From: Nocardioides exalbidus
Lineage (GTDB): Bacteria > Actinomycetota > Actinomycetes > Propionibacteriales > Nocardioidaceae
DNA length: 64,000 nucleotides
Assembly: GCF_900105585.1 (NCBI RefSeq)
Contig: NZ_FNRT01000002.1
Span: 4,340,001 to 4,404,000 of the forward strand
Direction: 5' to 3'
The notes under the pieces were generated by a model, which was given only the letters and a program-made list of their open reading frames with translations, was not told the origin of the DNA and did not search any database. Positions 34,829 to 42,664 of the stretch are shown piece by piece. A program made the translations under genes and the position numbers. Position 1 is the first letter of the stretch, and every line of letters starts with the position of its first letter.

Positions 34829-34844
34829 CGTTCGGGACTAAAAC
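34816..34844 (+). promoter_or_regulatory. deoR-fruK-fruA-ptsH promoter
   Basis: TTGACA (34816-34821) and TAAAAC (34839-34844) are 17 bases apart. Transcription would start near 34851, giving a leader of about 22 bases with a GGGGAGGA ribosome site before the ATG at 34873. Confidence 0.55.
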
Positions 34845-34872
34845 AACACATACACAGATTGCGGGGAGGACC

Positions 34873-35640
34873 ATGTACGCCGAAGAGCGCCAGCAAGCGA
34901 TGGCTCACCTGATCAGCCGACGTGGCCGCCTGTCCGTCGTCCAGCTCTCCGAGGAGTTCGACGTCACCACGGAGACCGTACGCCGCGACCTCTCCACGCT
35001 CGACCGCATGGGACTCGTGCGACGCGTGCACGGCGGCGCGGTGCCGGCCGGCTCGCTCACCGTCATCGAGTCCGGGATCGGCGAGCGCGACCAGTCCAAC
35101 ACCCAGGCCAAGGAGGCGATCGCCACCGCGGCGCTCGCCCTGCTGCCCGCGCCCGACTCCGTCGTGGTCATCGACGCCGGGAGCACGACGTCGCGCTTCG
35201 CCGCGGCGCTGCCCCGCGACCACCGGCTCACGGTCGTCACCCACGCGGTGCCGGTCGCGACGCGACTCGCGGGGCTGCCCCAGATCGAGCTCCACCTGCT
35301 CCCGGGCAAGGTCCGCCCGGCCACCCACGCGGCCGTCGGCGCCGACACGGTGGGGGCGCTCGCCGAGCTCCGGGCCGACGTGGCGTTCATCGCCACCAAC
35401 GGCATCACGGTGGGCCACGGGCTGACCACCCCCGACAGCGACGAGGCCGCGAGCAAGCGCGCGATGATCGCGTGCGCGCGCCGGACCGTGGTGCTGGCCG
35501 ACTCCACCAAGTTCGGCGTCGAGACCGCGGTGCGCTTCGCGACGCTCGACAGCGTGGACGTCCTGGTCACCGACAGCGACATCGAGGCCGCGGACCGCCG
35601 CGCGCTGGAGAACGCCGGAATAGAGGTAGTGATCGCATGA
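34873..35640 (+). CDS. DeoR-family transcriptional regulator (FruR-like)
   Basis: A 255-residue repressor. The N-terminal helix-turn-helix has the DeoR signature (RRGRLSVVQLSEEF, then VTTETVRRDLSTLDRMG and VRRVHGGAV). The C-terminal sugar-phosphate sensor domain contains DAGSTTSRF and IATNGITVGHGLTTPDSDEAASKRAM. It most likely senses fructose-1-phosphate and controls its own operon and ptsI. The ATG overlap with fruK (ATGA) couples them. GGGGAGGA lies two bases before the ATG context. Confidence 0.93.
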   Translation: MYAEERQQAMAHLISRRGRLSVVQLSEEFDVTTETVRRDLSTLDRMGLVRRVHGGAVPAGSLTVIESGIGERDQSNTQAKEAIATAALALLPAPDSVVVIDAGSTTSRFAAALPRDHRLTVVTHAVPVATRLAGLPQIELHLLPGKVRPATHAAVGADTVGALAELRADVAFIATNGITVGHGLTTPDSDEAASKRAMIACARRTVVLADSTKFGVETAVRFATLDSVDVLVTDSDIEAADRRALENAGIEVVIA

Positions 35641-36602
35641 TCCTGACCCTGACCCCCAACCCCAGCTTCGACCGGACCGTCGCGCTCGACGGCGAGCTCG
35701 AGCGCGGGCAGGTCCACCGGGTGGTGTCGGTGACGTCCCAGGCCGGTGGCAAGGGGGTGAACATCTCGCGCGCCGCGGTGATCGCCGACATCCCCAGCAT
35801 CGCCGTCGTACCCGCCCTCAAGGACGACCCGTTCGTGCTCGAGCTGCTCGGCGCCGGCATCGACTGCCGCCCCGTGCGCCCGGCCGGTGGGGTGCGGGTC
35901 AACCTGACCATCACCGAGCCCGACGGCACGACCACCAAGCTCAACTCCCCCGGCGCCGAGGTCTCCTCCGACGACCTCGAGCGCATGGTGGAGGCGGTGC
36001 TCGCCCGCGCGTCCACCGCCGCCTGGACCGTCCTCGCCGGCTCGCTGCCGGCGGGGGCTCCCGCGGAGTTCTACGCCGACCTCGTACGCCGCCTCCGTGC
36101 CGTCGGCGGCCACGTGGCCGTCGACACGAGCGAGGCGCCGCTCCAGGCGCTCGTCGCGGCCCTGCCCGACGCCGCGCCCGACCTGATGAAGCCCAACGGC
36201 GAGGAGCTCGCCTCCTTCACCGGCGGCGACGCCGACGAGCTCGAGTCCGACCCGGCCGCGACCGCCCGAGCCGCGCGCCAGCTCATCGACCAGGGTGTCG
36301 GCGCCGTGCTGGCCACGCTCGGCGGCAACGGCGCCGTCCTCGTCACCGCGGAGGGCGCGTGGCACGCCACGCCCCCGCCCACCACTGTCGTCAGCACCGT
36401 CGGTGCCGGCGACTCCAGCCTCTTCGGCTACCTGCTCGGCGACATCAGGGGTCTTGCGGCTCCCGAGCGCCTGGCGTTGGCTGTGGCCTACGGCAGTGCC
36501 GCCGCAGGACTACCTGGCACCACCATCCCCCAGCCCTCGCAGCTCCGCACGGAGCTCGTCGGCGTCACCGCACTGACCGCTTCTTCGGGAGGCACAGCAT
36601 GA
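35637..36602 (+). CDS. fruK: 1-phosphofructokinase (PfkB family)
   Basis: A 321-residue kinase converting fructose-1-phosphate to fructose-1,6-bisphosphate. It starts MILTLTPNPSFDRTVAL, typical of FruK, with the PfkB signatures AGGKGVNISRAA and, near the C-terminus, TVGAGDSSLFGYLLG containing the catalytic Asp. It overlaps deoR upstream and fruA downstream by four bases each, so the three are translated as one unit. The role is firm from sequence and the fructose PTS context. Confidence 0.96.
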   Translation: MILTLTPNPSFDRTVALDGELERGQVHRVVSVTSQAGGKGVNISRAAVIADIPSIAVVPALKDDPFVLELLGAGIDCRPVRPAGGVRVNLTITEPDGTTTKLNSPGAEVSSDDLERMVEAVLARASTAAWTVLAGSLPAGAPAEFYADLVRRLRAVGGHVAVDTSEAPLQALVAALPDAAPDLMKPNGEELASFTGGDADELESDPAATARAARQLIDQGVGAVLATLGGNGAVLVTAEGAWHATPPPTTVVSTVGAGDSSLFGYLLGDIRGLAAPERLALAVAYGSAAAGLPGTTIPQPSQLRTELVGVTALTASSGGTA

Positions 36603-38662
36603 CCGACCTGATCACCACCGACCTCGTGCGCCTCGGCGCGGACTGGGGCGCCGACAAGCAGGACGTGATCCGCGCCCTCGCGGCCGTCGTCGAGGACGCC
36701 GGACGGGCGACCGACAAGGACCAGCTCGTCGCCGACGCGTTCGCCCGCGAGTCGACGTCAGCGACCGGGCTCCCCGGTGGCATCGCGATCCCGCACTGCC
36801 GCACCGCCGGCGTCGAGACGCCCACGCTGGCCTTCGCCCGCCTCGACCCGCCGGTCGACTTCGGCGCCAAGGACGGCCCGGCCGACCTCGCGTTCCTCAT
36901 CGCCGCCCCGGCCGGTGGCGACGCCGACCACCTCACCATCCTCACCAAGCTGGCCCGTGCGCTCGTGAAGCCCGCCTTCACCGATGCGCTCCGCACGGCC
37001 GAGACGCCCCAGGACGTCGTCGACCTGGTCAGCCACGAGCTGGGCGAGCCGGCCCCCGCCAAGACCGCCGCCGCTGCCCCCGCGGCCGCTCCCGCGGCCG
37101 GAGCTGCTCCGGCCTCTGGTGCGGCCGCGCCCGCCGCAGCCGCCGGCGGCAAGCCGTCCCTCGTCGCCGTCACGGCCTGCCCGACCGGCATCGCGCACAC
37201 CTACATGGCGGCCGAGGCCCTCGAGGCCGCCGCCGAGCGCGCCGGCGTCCAGCTCCAGGTCGAGACGCAGGGCTCCGCCGGCTCGACGCCGCTGGCCCCC
37301 GACACCATCGCCGCCGCCGGCGCGGTGATCTTCGCCGTCGACGTGGGGGTCCGCGACCGCGGTCGCTTCGCCGGGAAGCCGATGGTCAGCTCCGGCGTGA
37401 AGCGCCCCATCGACGACGCCGACGCGATGATCCAGGAGGCGCTGAAGTACGCCGCCGACCCGGCCGGCTCGCCGCGGGTCGAGGGTGACGCCTCGGCAGC
37501 CGGTGGCGGCGGCGGTGCGGCCGACGAGTCGTGGGGCGGCCGGATCCGCCGGGTGCTGATGACCGGCGTGTCCTACATGATCCCGTTCGTCGCGGCCGGC
37601 GGTCTGCTGATCGCGCTCGGCTTCCTGTTCGGCGGCTACGAGATCGTCACCGACGGCCAGAACATCGCCGTCACCAACACGCTCTTCAACCTGCCCGACG
37701 TGGACGCGCTCGGCCTCGACCACGCCCTCGCGGGCAGCCCGTTCTTCGCCTACCTCGGCGCGCTGTTCTTCACGCTCGGCGGCGCGGCCTTCGGGTTCCT
37801 CGTGCCGGCGCTGGCGGGCTACATCGCCTACGCCATCGCCGACCGGCCCGGCATCGCCCCCGGCTTCGTGATGGGCGCGATCGCCGGCGTCATCAACTCC
37901 GGGTTCCTCGGCGGCATCATCGGCGGTGTCCTCGCCGGTCTCGCCGCCCACTGGATCGCGTCGTGGAAGGTTCCGGTCTGGGCCCGCGGGCTGATGCCCG
38001 TGCTGGTGATCCCCCTGCTCGCGACGATGATCTCCGGCTTCGTGATGCTCGTGATCCTCGGCAAGCCGCTCGCCAGCCTGATGTCCAACCTGACCGACGG
38101 CCTCAACAGCCTCCAGGGCGGGTCGGCCATCATCCTCGGCATCATCCTCGGCCTCATGATGGCCTTCGACATGGGCGGCCCGCTCAACAAGACGGCCTAC
38201 GCCTTCGCGACGGCCGGGCTCGGCGCGGCGGCCACCGCCACGGACGCCCCGGAGCTCAAGGTCATGGCCGCGGTCATGCTGTCGGGCATGGTCCCGCCGC
38301 TGGCGCTGGCGCTCGCCACCGTCGTACGCCCCGGGCTCTTCACCGTCCCCGAGCGCGAGAACGGCAAGGCCGCCTGGCTGATGGGCGCCTCGTTCATCAC
38401 CGAGGGCGCGATCCCGTTCGCCGCGGCCGACCCGCTGCGCGTGATCCCCTCGATCATGGCCGGCAGCGCGGTCACCGGCGCGATCTCGATGGGGATGGGC
38501 GTCGAGCTCCGAGCCCCGCACGGCGGCATCTTCGTGCTCTTCGCGGTGGACGGGGTCGGCGGCTTCATCATCGCCCTCGTGGCCGGGACGCTGGTCGCGT
38601 CCGCGCTCGTGATCGCGCTCAAGACGATGGGCCGCAAGGACGCCGACATCGCTACTGTCTGA
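36599..38662 (+). CDS. fruA: PTS fructose permease EIIABC
   Basis: A 687-residue permease in A-B-C domain order. EIIA (1-150) has His66 in GIAIPHCRTAG. A linker of Ala and Pro (about 150-184) leads to EIIB with Cys194 in VTACPTGIAHTYMAAEAL. EIIC (about 305-687) has around nine helices and the signatures FGFLVPALAGYIAYAIADRPG and FDMGGPLNKTAYAFA. It imports fructose as fructose-1-phosphate, the FruK substrate. The start overlaps the fruK stop by four bases. HPr is encoded 31 bases downstream. Confidence 0.97.
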   Translation: MTDLITTDLVRLGADWGADKQDVIRALAAVVEDAGRATDKDQLVADAFARESTSATGLPGGIAIPHCRTAGVETPTLAFARLDPPVDFGAKDGPADLAFLIAAPAGGDADHLTILTKLARALVKPAFTDALRTAETPQDVVDLVSHELGEPAPAKTAAAAPAAAPAAGAAPASGAAAPAAAAGGKPSLVAVTACPTGIAHTYMAAEALEAAAERAGVQLQVETQGSAGSTPLAPDTIAAAGAVIFAVDVGVRDRGRFAGKPMVSSGVKRPIDDADAMIQEALKYAADPAGSPRVEGDASAAGGGGGAADESWGGRIRRVLMTGVSYMIPFVAAGGLLIALGFLFGGYEIVTDGQNIAVTNTLFNLPDVDALGLDHALAGSPFFAYLGALFFTLGGAAFGFLVPALAGYIAYAIADRPGIAPGFVMGAIAGVINSGFLGGIIGGVLAGLAAHWIASWKVPVWARGLMPVLVIPLLATMISGFVMLVILGKPLASLMSNLTDGLNSLQGGSAIILGIILGLMMAFDMGGPLNKTAYAFATAGLGAAATATDAPELKVMAAVMLSGMVPPLALALATVVRPGLFTVPERENGKAAWLMGASFITEGAIPFAAADPLRVIPSIMAGSAVTGAISMGMGVELRAPHGGIFVLFAVDGVGGFIIALVAGTLVASALVIALKTMGRKDADIATV

Positions 38663-38693
38663 CCCACAACCCCGCAGCACACCTAGGAGAACC

Positions 38694-38936
38694 ATGCCCA
38701 GCAAGTCCGTCGTCGTCGGCTCCTCCGTCGGCCTCCACGCCCGCCCCGCCGCGATCATCGCCGAGAAGGCCGGCGAGCTCGGCTCGGACGTCACCATCAA
38801 CGGTGTCGACGCGAGCTCCTCGCTGATGATCATGACCCTCGGCGCCGGTGCCGGCGACACGGTCGAGGTCGCCGGTGACGACCAGGCTGCCGTCGACGCG
38901 ATCGCCGCGCTGGTCGAGCAGGACCTCGACGCCTGA
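38694..38936 (+). CDS. ptsH: PTS phosphocarrier HPr
   Basis: An 80-residue protein with the phosphorylated His15 in VGLHARPAAIIAEKA. The region equivalent to the regulatory Ser46 reads DASSSLMIMTLG, with serines at 41-43. It moves phosphate from Enzyme I to FruA and the mannitol EIIA. GGAG lies in the 31-base gap after fruA. A large hairpin repeat follows 13 bases after the stop. High confidence. Confidence 0.96.
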   Translation: MPSKSVVVGSSVGLHARPAAIIAEKAGELGSDVTINGVDASSSLMIMTLGAGAGDTVEVAGDDQAAVDAIAALVEQDLDA

Positions 38937-38949
38937 TCCGACCCCCGTT

Positions 38950-39275
38950 GGTCCGCTGCTGTGGGCGGTGCGTGAGCCACATTCCGTACGTCGGAGAGGT
39001 GGCTCACGCACCGCCCACCCGCATGTCCGGGGCCGACTCGCCGAGCAGCGGTGCCACAGCCACCTTCGCAGGCCCGCGGATGTGGCTCACGCACCGCTGA
39101 CCGGGCCACGACGGTCCGCTGCTGTGGGCGGTGCGTGAGCCACATTCCGTACGTCGGAGAGGTGGCTCACGCACCGCCCACGCGCATGTCCGGGGTCGAC
39201 TCGCCGAGGGGCGGTGCCGCAGCCACATTCCGTACGTCGGAAAGGTGGCTCACGCACCGCTGACCACGCCGGGCC
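38950..39275. repeat. Two imperfect 163-bp tandem units, each with two large hairpins
   Basis: This is the only gap over 300 bases without a gene. Unit 1 starts at 38950 and unit 2 at 39113; the first 69 bases are identical. Each unit opens with a perfect 20-bp stem (38961-38980/38999-39018 and 39124-39143/39162-39181) around an 18-base loop. Each then has a second stem using the same core, GCGGTGC..AGCCAC with GTGGCTCACGCACCGC (39048-39063/39082-39097 and 39211-39226/39245-39260). The loop motif ATTCCGTACGTCGGA occurs three times. It lies between convergent ptsH and a membrane protein gene, so it probably terminates both. The family is unknown to me. Confidence 0.9.
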
Positions 39276-39291
39276 ACGATCGCCCGCAGGA

Positions 39292-40215
39292 TCAGCCGCG
39301 CAGGTAGCGCACCCGGACCCGGAGGGCCTGCTCGAGCTCGCCGAGGACCTCGGAGAAGAACTCGCGGCGGTAGGTCTCGTCGGTGACGGCGTAGACGGCG
39401 AAGTAGAGGCCGCTGAAGGCGGCCTGGAACGTCGAGACCTGGACGAGCTCGAGGCTGATCGGGCGGATCCCCCAGACGTACGTCAGGTCGTCGCCGATCC
39501 ACGACTCGAGGACCTCCGGCTTCATCGCGACCGCGCCGAAGACGATGAAGAACGCGAAGACCGCCAATGCCAGCAGGAGCACCTGGAAAGCCTGCGTGAT
39601 CAGCAGCACGAGGACCAGGTTGGTGCGCTGGAGGCCGACGACGTCGGCGTCGTCGCCCAGCTCGTCGCGACCGATCTCGTCATCGAGCCGGTCGACCTCC
39701 TCGACCAGGCGCACGACCAGGAACCCGACCGCCACGGCGGCGAAGAGCATCACCGCGCCCCACAGGATCCCGCCGTCCAGCGCGGAGGCGACCATCCAGA
39801 CCTCGGTGTTGATGAAGAGGAACGTCACGAACAGCAGCAGCATCGGCAGCGCGCGGGTCGCGAGCGGGAAGAGCAGCCCCAGGCTCGCCAGGGTCTGGCG
39901 CACCGCCCAGGCGCCGATCAGGTGCACCCGCAGCGCGCGAGCGGCGTACACCGCAGCCACGAGGACGAGCACGGTCCCGCCGGTGGCGACGCCCGTCGAC
40001 ACCGCTCCGTCGAGCTCGGCCCGGTGCACCAGCCACCCGGCGGTGAGGCCGACGGGCACGGCCAGCAGGAGCCCGACGGCCGCCACGACCAGGAGCCGAC
40101 CGCGCGCGAGCCGTCGGCGCACCTGCTCGCGGATCGGGTCGACGAAGTAGGGCAGCCCGTGGGCCAGGAACCAGGCCTCCGCCTCGGGGCGGGTGCTCGG
40201 CTCGGCGTGCGTCAC
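39292..40215 (-). CDS. Multi-helix membrane protein of unknown function
   Basis: A 307-residue protein. The first 40 residues are soluble and start with a conserved-looking FLAHGLPYFVDPIREQVRRRLARGR, followed by about six hydrophobic helices (for example LLVVAAVGLLLAVPVGLTAGW and ALPMLLLFVTFLFINTEVW). An acidic loop, EEVDRLDDEIGRDELGDDADV, separates the helix groups. The C-terminus is soluble. I recognise no family. Its GTG start overlaps the ribF stop by four bases, so it is the last gene of the translation operon. Confidence 0.75.
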   Translation of the reverse strand: MTHAEPSTRPEAEAWFLAHGLPYFVDPIREQVRRRLARGRLLVVAAVGLLLAVPVGLTAGWLVHRAELDGAVSTGVATGGTVLVLVAAVYAARALRVHLIGAWAVRQTLASLGLLFPLATRALPMLLLFVTFLFINTEVWMVASALDGGILWGAVMLFAAVAVGFLVVRLVEEVDRLDDEIGRDELGDDADVVGLQRTNLVLVLLITQAFQVLLLALAVFAFFIVFGAVAMKPEVLESWIGDDLTYVWGIRPISLELVQVSTFQAAFSGLYFAVYAVTDETYRREFFSEVLGELEQALRVRVRYLRG

Positions 40216-41147
40216 GCCAGGACCTGGCGCGCCCGGCGTACGTCGTCGTGCATGGTCTCGATGAGCGCCTCCATGCCCTCGAACTTCACCATCCCGCGCA
40301 GTCGGTCGACGAAGGCGACCTCGACCTCGACGCCGTAGAGCTCGAGGTCGTCGCGGTCGAGCACGTAGGACTCGACGCGACGGTCGCGCTCACCGTCGAA
40401 GGTCGGGTTGGTGCCGACCGAGATCGCCGCGGGGAACCGCTCCCCCGTGTCGAGTCGCGTCAGCCACCCCGCGTAGACGCCGTCAGCCGGCGCCGCGTCG
40501 ACCGGCGGGATCGGGACGTTGGCCGTCGGGTAGCCCATCTCGCGGCCGCGCTTGTCGCCCTCGACGACCGTGCCGCGGACGGTGAACGCGCGCCCGAGCG
40601 CCTCGGCCGCACCGGCGACGTCGCCGGTCGCGAGGCACTGGCGGACGTAGGTCGAGCTCCAGACCTGGGGCCCGCCGTCGAGCGGCACACCGACCGTCTC
40701 GAAGTCGCGGGTCGCGCCCGCGTCGACCAGCGTCGCGACCTCGCCGGCGGCCTTGGCGCCGAAGCGGAAGTTGGCGCCGACCACCACCGCGCCGGCGTGC
40801 AGCGCGCCGACGAGGATCCGGTCGATGAACTCCTCCGGCGACCAGCTCGCGATCTCGCGGTCGAAGCCGACGACGAGGATCGCGTCGACGCCGGCGGCCT
40901 CGAGGAGACGCGCACGGGTGTGGATCGAGGTGAGCGTGGGTGGTGCGTGGTCGGGCCGGAGCACCGCCATCGGGTGCGGGTCGAAGGTCACCGCGACCAC
41001 CGTGTCGATGCCGAGGCGGGTCGCGGTCGCCCGCGCCTCCCGCAGCACGTGGGCGTGCCCGAGGTGCACGCCGTCGAAGTTGCCGATGCTGACGACCGTG
41101 CGGCCGAGGTCGGCCGGCACGTCGTCGACGTCACGCCAGATCTGCAC
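40212..41147 (-). CDS. ribF: Bifunctional riboflavin kinase/FAD synthetase
   Basis: The 311-residue enzyme makes FMN and then FAD. The N-terminal nucleotidyltransferase has SIGNFDGVHLGH at residues 20-31 and DTVVAVTFDPHPMAVL. The C-terminal flavokinase has GYPTANVPIPPVDAAPADGVYAGW. It follows truB on the same strand by 62 bases, the usual order. A TAGGCT six bases before the GTG start suggests that it also has its own leaderless promoter. Confidence 0.97.
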   Translation of the reverse strand: MQIWRDVDDVPADLGRTVVSIGNFDGVHLGHAHVLREARATATRLGIDTVVAVTFDPHPMAVLRPDHAPPTLTSIHTRARLLEAAGVDAILVVGFDREIASWSPEEFIDRILVGALHAGAVVVGANFRFGAKAAGEVATLVDAGATRDFETVGVPLDGGPQVWSSTYVRQCLATGDVAGAAEALGRAFTVRGTVVEGDKRGREMGYPTANVPIPPVDAAPADGVYAGWLTRLDTGERFPAAISVGTNPTFDGERDRRVESYVLDRDDLELYGVEVEVAFVDRLRGMVKFEGMEALIETMHDDVRRARQVLA

Positions 41148-41153
41148 GGCCAG

Positions 41154-41159
41154 AGCCTA
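41154..41159 (-). promoter_or_regulatory. Leaderless -10 box of ribF
   Basis: TAGGCT on the minus strand, six bases before the GTG at 41147, inside the 62-base truB-ribF gap. Confidence 0.5.
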
Positions 41160-41209
41160 CTGGCGACCCGGGCCCGGACCGCTGCTCCCCCTGCCGGTCG
41201 GCGGATCGC

Positions 41210-42067
41210 TCAGACGAAGACCGCGACCGGCTTCGCCTTCATCCCCTGCTGCTCGTAGAGCGCGAGGAACGACCCGTCCGGCGCGAAGACGGCGTGCGGG
41301 CCGTCAGCGGGAAGGGCCAGGTCGAGCGGGCGCCCGAAGCGGACGTGGGCGGCCTGCTCCTCGTCGAGGTCGACCGTGGCGAAGGTGGCGCGCGCGGCGT
41401 CGGCGATCGGGACGACCGAGAAGTCGTCGGCGAGCTGCTCGAGGGTCCTGGCCACGGTGAGGTCGAAGGAGCCCACGGCAGTACGCCGCAGTGCCGTCAG
41501 GTGGCCACCGACGCCGAGCGCCGCGCCGACGTCGCGCGCGATGGCGCGGACGTAGGTGCCGCTCGAGCACCGCACCGAGATCCGCACCTCGGGCAGCGCG
41601 ACCTCGTGCACGACGATCTCGTGGATGGTCACCGGCCGGGGCTTGAGCTCCACCTGCTCGCCGTCGCGCACCCGCGCGTAGGCGCGCTTGCCGTCCACCT
41701 TGATCGCGGAGACGGTGGTCGGCACCTGCTCGATGTCACCGACCAGCTTCGCCAGCTCGGCGCGTACGTCGTCCTCGCGGACGTCGTCCGTGGCAGCCGT
41801 CGAGACGACCTCGCCCTCCGCGTCGTCGGTGGTCGTGGCGACTCCGAGCAGGATCGTGGCGTCGTAGGCCTTCTCGGTCAGCATCAGGTGACCGAGCAGC
41901 CGGGTGGCGCGGTCGACGCCGAGGACCAGCACACCGGTCGCCATCGGGTCCAGGGTGCCGGCGTGGCCGACCTTGCGGGTGCCGGCGAGGCGGCGCACCC
42001 GGGCCACGACGTCGTGCGAGGTCATGCCCGGGGCCTTGTCGACGACGACCAGACCGGGGTCGACCAT
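41210..42067 (-). CDS. truB: tRNA pseudouridine(55) synthase TruB
   Basis: A 285-residue enzyme that makes pseudouridine 55 in the T-loop of tRNAs. It starts MVDPGLVVVDKAPGMTSHDVV and has the catalytic Asp40 in KVGHAGTLDPMATGVLVLG. The C-terminal PUA-like region is short. The ATG shares one base with the rbfA stop (TGATG), so the two are coupled. Confidence 0.97.
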   Translation of the reverse strand: MVDPGLVVVDKAPGMTSHDVVARVRRLAGTRKVGHAGTLDPMATGVLVLGVDRATRLLGHLMLTEKAYDATILLGVATTTDDAEGEVVSTAATDDVREDDVRAELAKLVGDIEQVPTTVSAIKVDGKRAYARVRDGEQVELKPRPVTIHEIVVHEVALPEVRISVRCSSGTYVRAIARDVGAALGVGGHLTALRRTAVGSFDLTVARTLEQLADDFSVVPIADAARATFATVDLDEEQAAHVRFGRPLDLALPADGPHAVFAPDGSFLALYEQQGMKAKPVAVFV

Positions 42068-42534
42068 CAGTCGTCGAGGTCCTCGTCGTCGAGGTCGTCC
42101 AGCTCGTCGTCGTCACCGATGACGCGCGGCTTCTTGTAGGGGTCGGCCTCGCCGGCGTAGGCCGACCCGCGCTGCGCGGCGACGGCGTCGTCCTGCTCCT
42201 TGGCGCGCGCCAGCACCTCGTCGAGCGCGCGGGCGCTCTCGGGCAGCGCGTCGGGGATGAACGTCAGGGACGGCACGATCCGCATCCCGAGCTGCTTGGC
42301 GACCTCGGAGCGGATGACGCCCTTGGCGGACTCGAGCGCCGCAGCGGTGCTGGCGAGCTCGTCGTCGGCGCCGAGGACCGTGTAGAAGATCGACGCCTGC
42401 TGGGAGTCGCCGGTGACGCGGACGTCGGTGATGGTCACGAAGCCGAGCCGCGGGTCCTTGATGCGCCGCTCGAGCATCTCGGCGACGATCACCTGGATCC
42501 GGTCGGCGATCTTGCGGACGCGGGGGTTGGTCAT
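42067..42534 (-). CDS. rbfA: 30S ribosome-binding factor RbfA
   Basis: A 155-residue KH-like protein for 16S rRNA maturation and cold adaptation. Signatures are NPRVRKIADRIQVIVAEML, RIKDPRLGFVTITDVRVTG and the RIVPSLTFIPD strand. The C-terminal 30 residues are very acidic (DDDELDDLDDEDLDD), a lineage-typical tail. It sits between infB and truB, separated from infB by a hairpin element. Confidence 0.96.
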   Translation of the reverse strand: MTNPRVRKIADRIQVIVAEMLERRIKDPRLGFVTITDVRVTGDSQQASIFYTVLGADDELASTAAALESAKGVIRSEVAKQLGMRIVPSLTFIPDALPESARALDEVLARAKEQDDAVAAQRGSAYAGEADPYKKPRVIGDDDELDDLDDEDLDD

Positions 42535-42554
42535 GGCTGCAGTCTCTCCTACTC

Positions 42555-42658
42555 GTGAGCGGGCGCTTCGTCCCCGCCACAGATGGTGACCGGGCGCTTC
42601 GTCCCCGTCACTGGGGACGAAGCGCCCGGTCGATGGCGCTCACGGGCACGAAGTGCCC
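42555..42658. repeat. Nested hairpin element between infB and rbfA
   Basis: The core is a perfect 18-bp stem (42589-42606/42613-42630) with a 6-base loop. Its left arm contains GGGCGCTTCGTCCCCG, which also occurs as a direct copy at 42561-42576. GTGAGC (42555-42560) and GCTCAC (42638-42643) flank it, and a second small hairpin GGGCAC-GAA-GTGCCC is at 42644-42658. It may attenuate transcription into rbfA-truB-ribF or be a dispersed repeat. Confidence 0.8.
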
Positions 42659-42664
42659 GGTGGA

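Noticed and set aside
31305..34841. Very long open frame on the plus strand opposite ptsI and the dehydrogenase (also at 29034-31193, 42653-45274, 36758-39145)
   Set aside because: These are shadows produced by high GC at third codon positions of real genes on the other strand; the proteins are Arg/Gly/Asp-rich without family motifs.
38950..39275. CRISPR-like array
   Set aside because: Only two long units with inner hairpins, no short regular repeats with unique spacers, and no cas genes.
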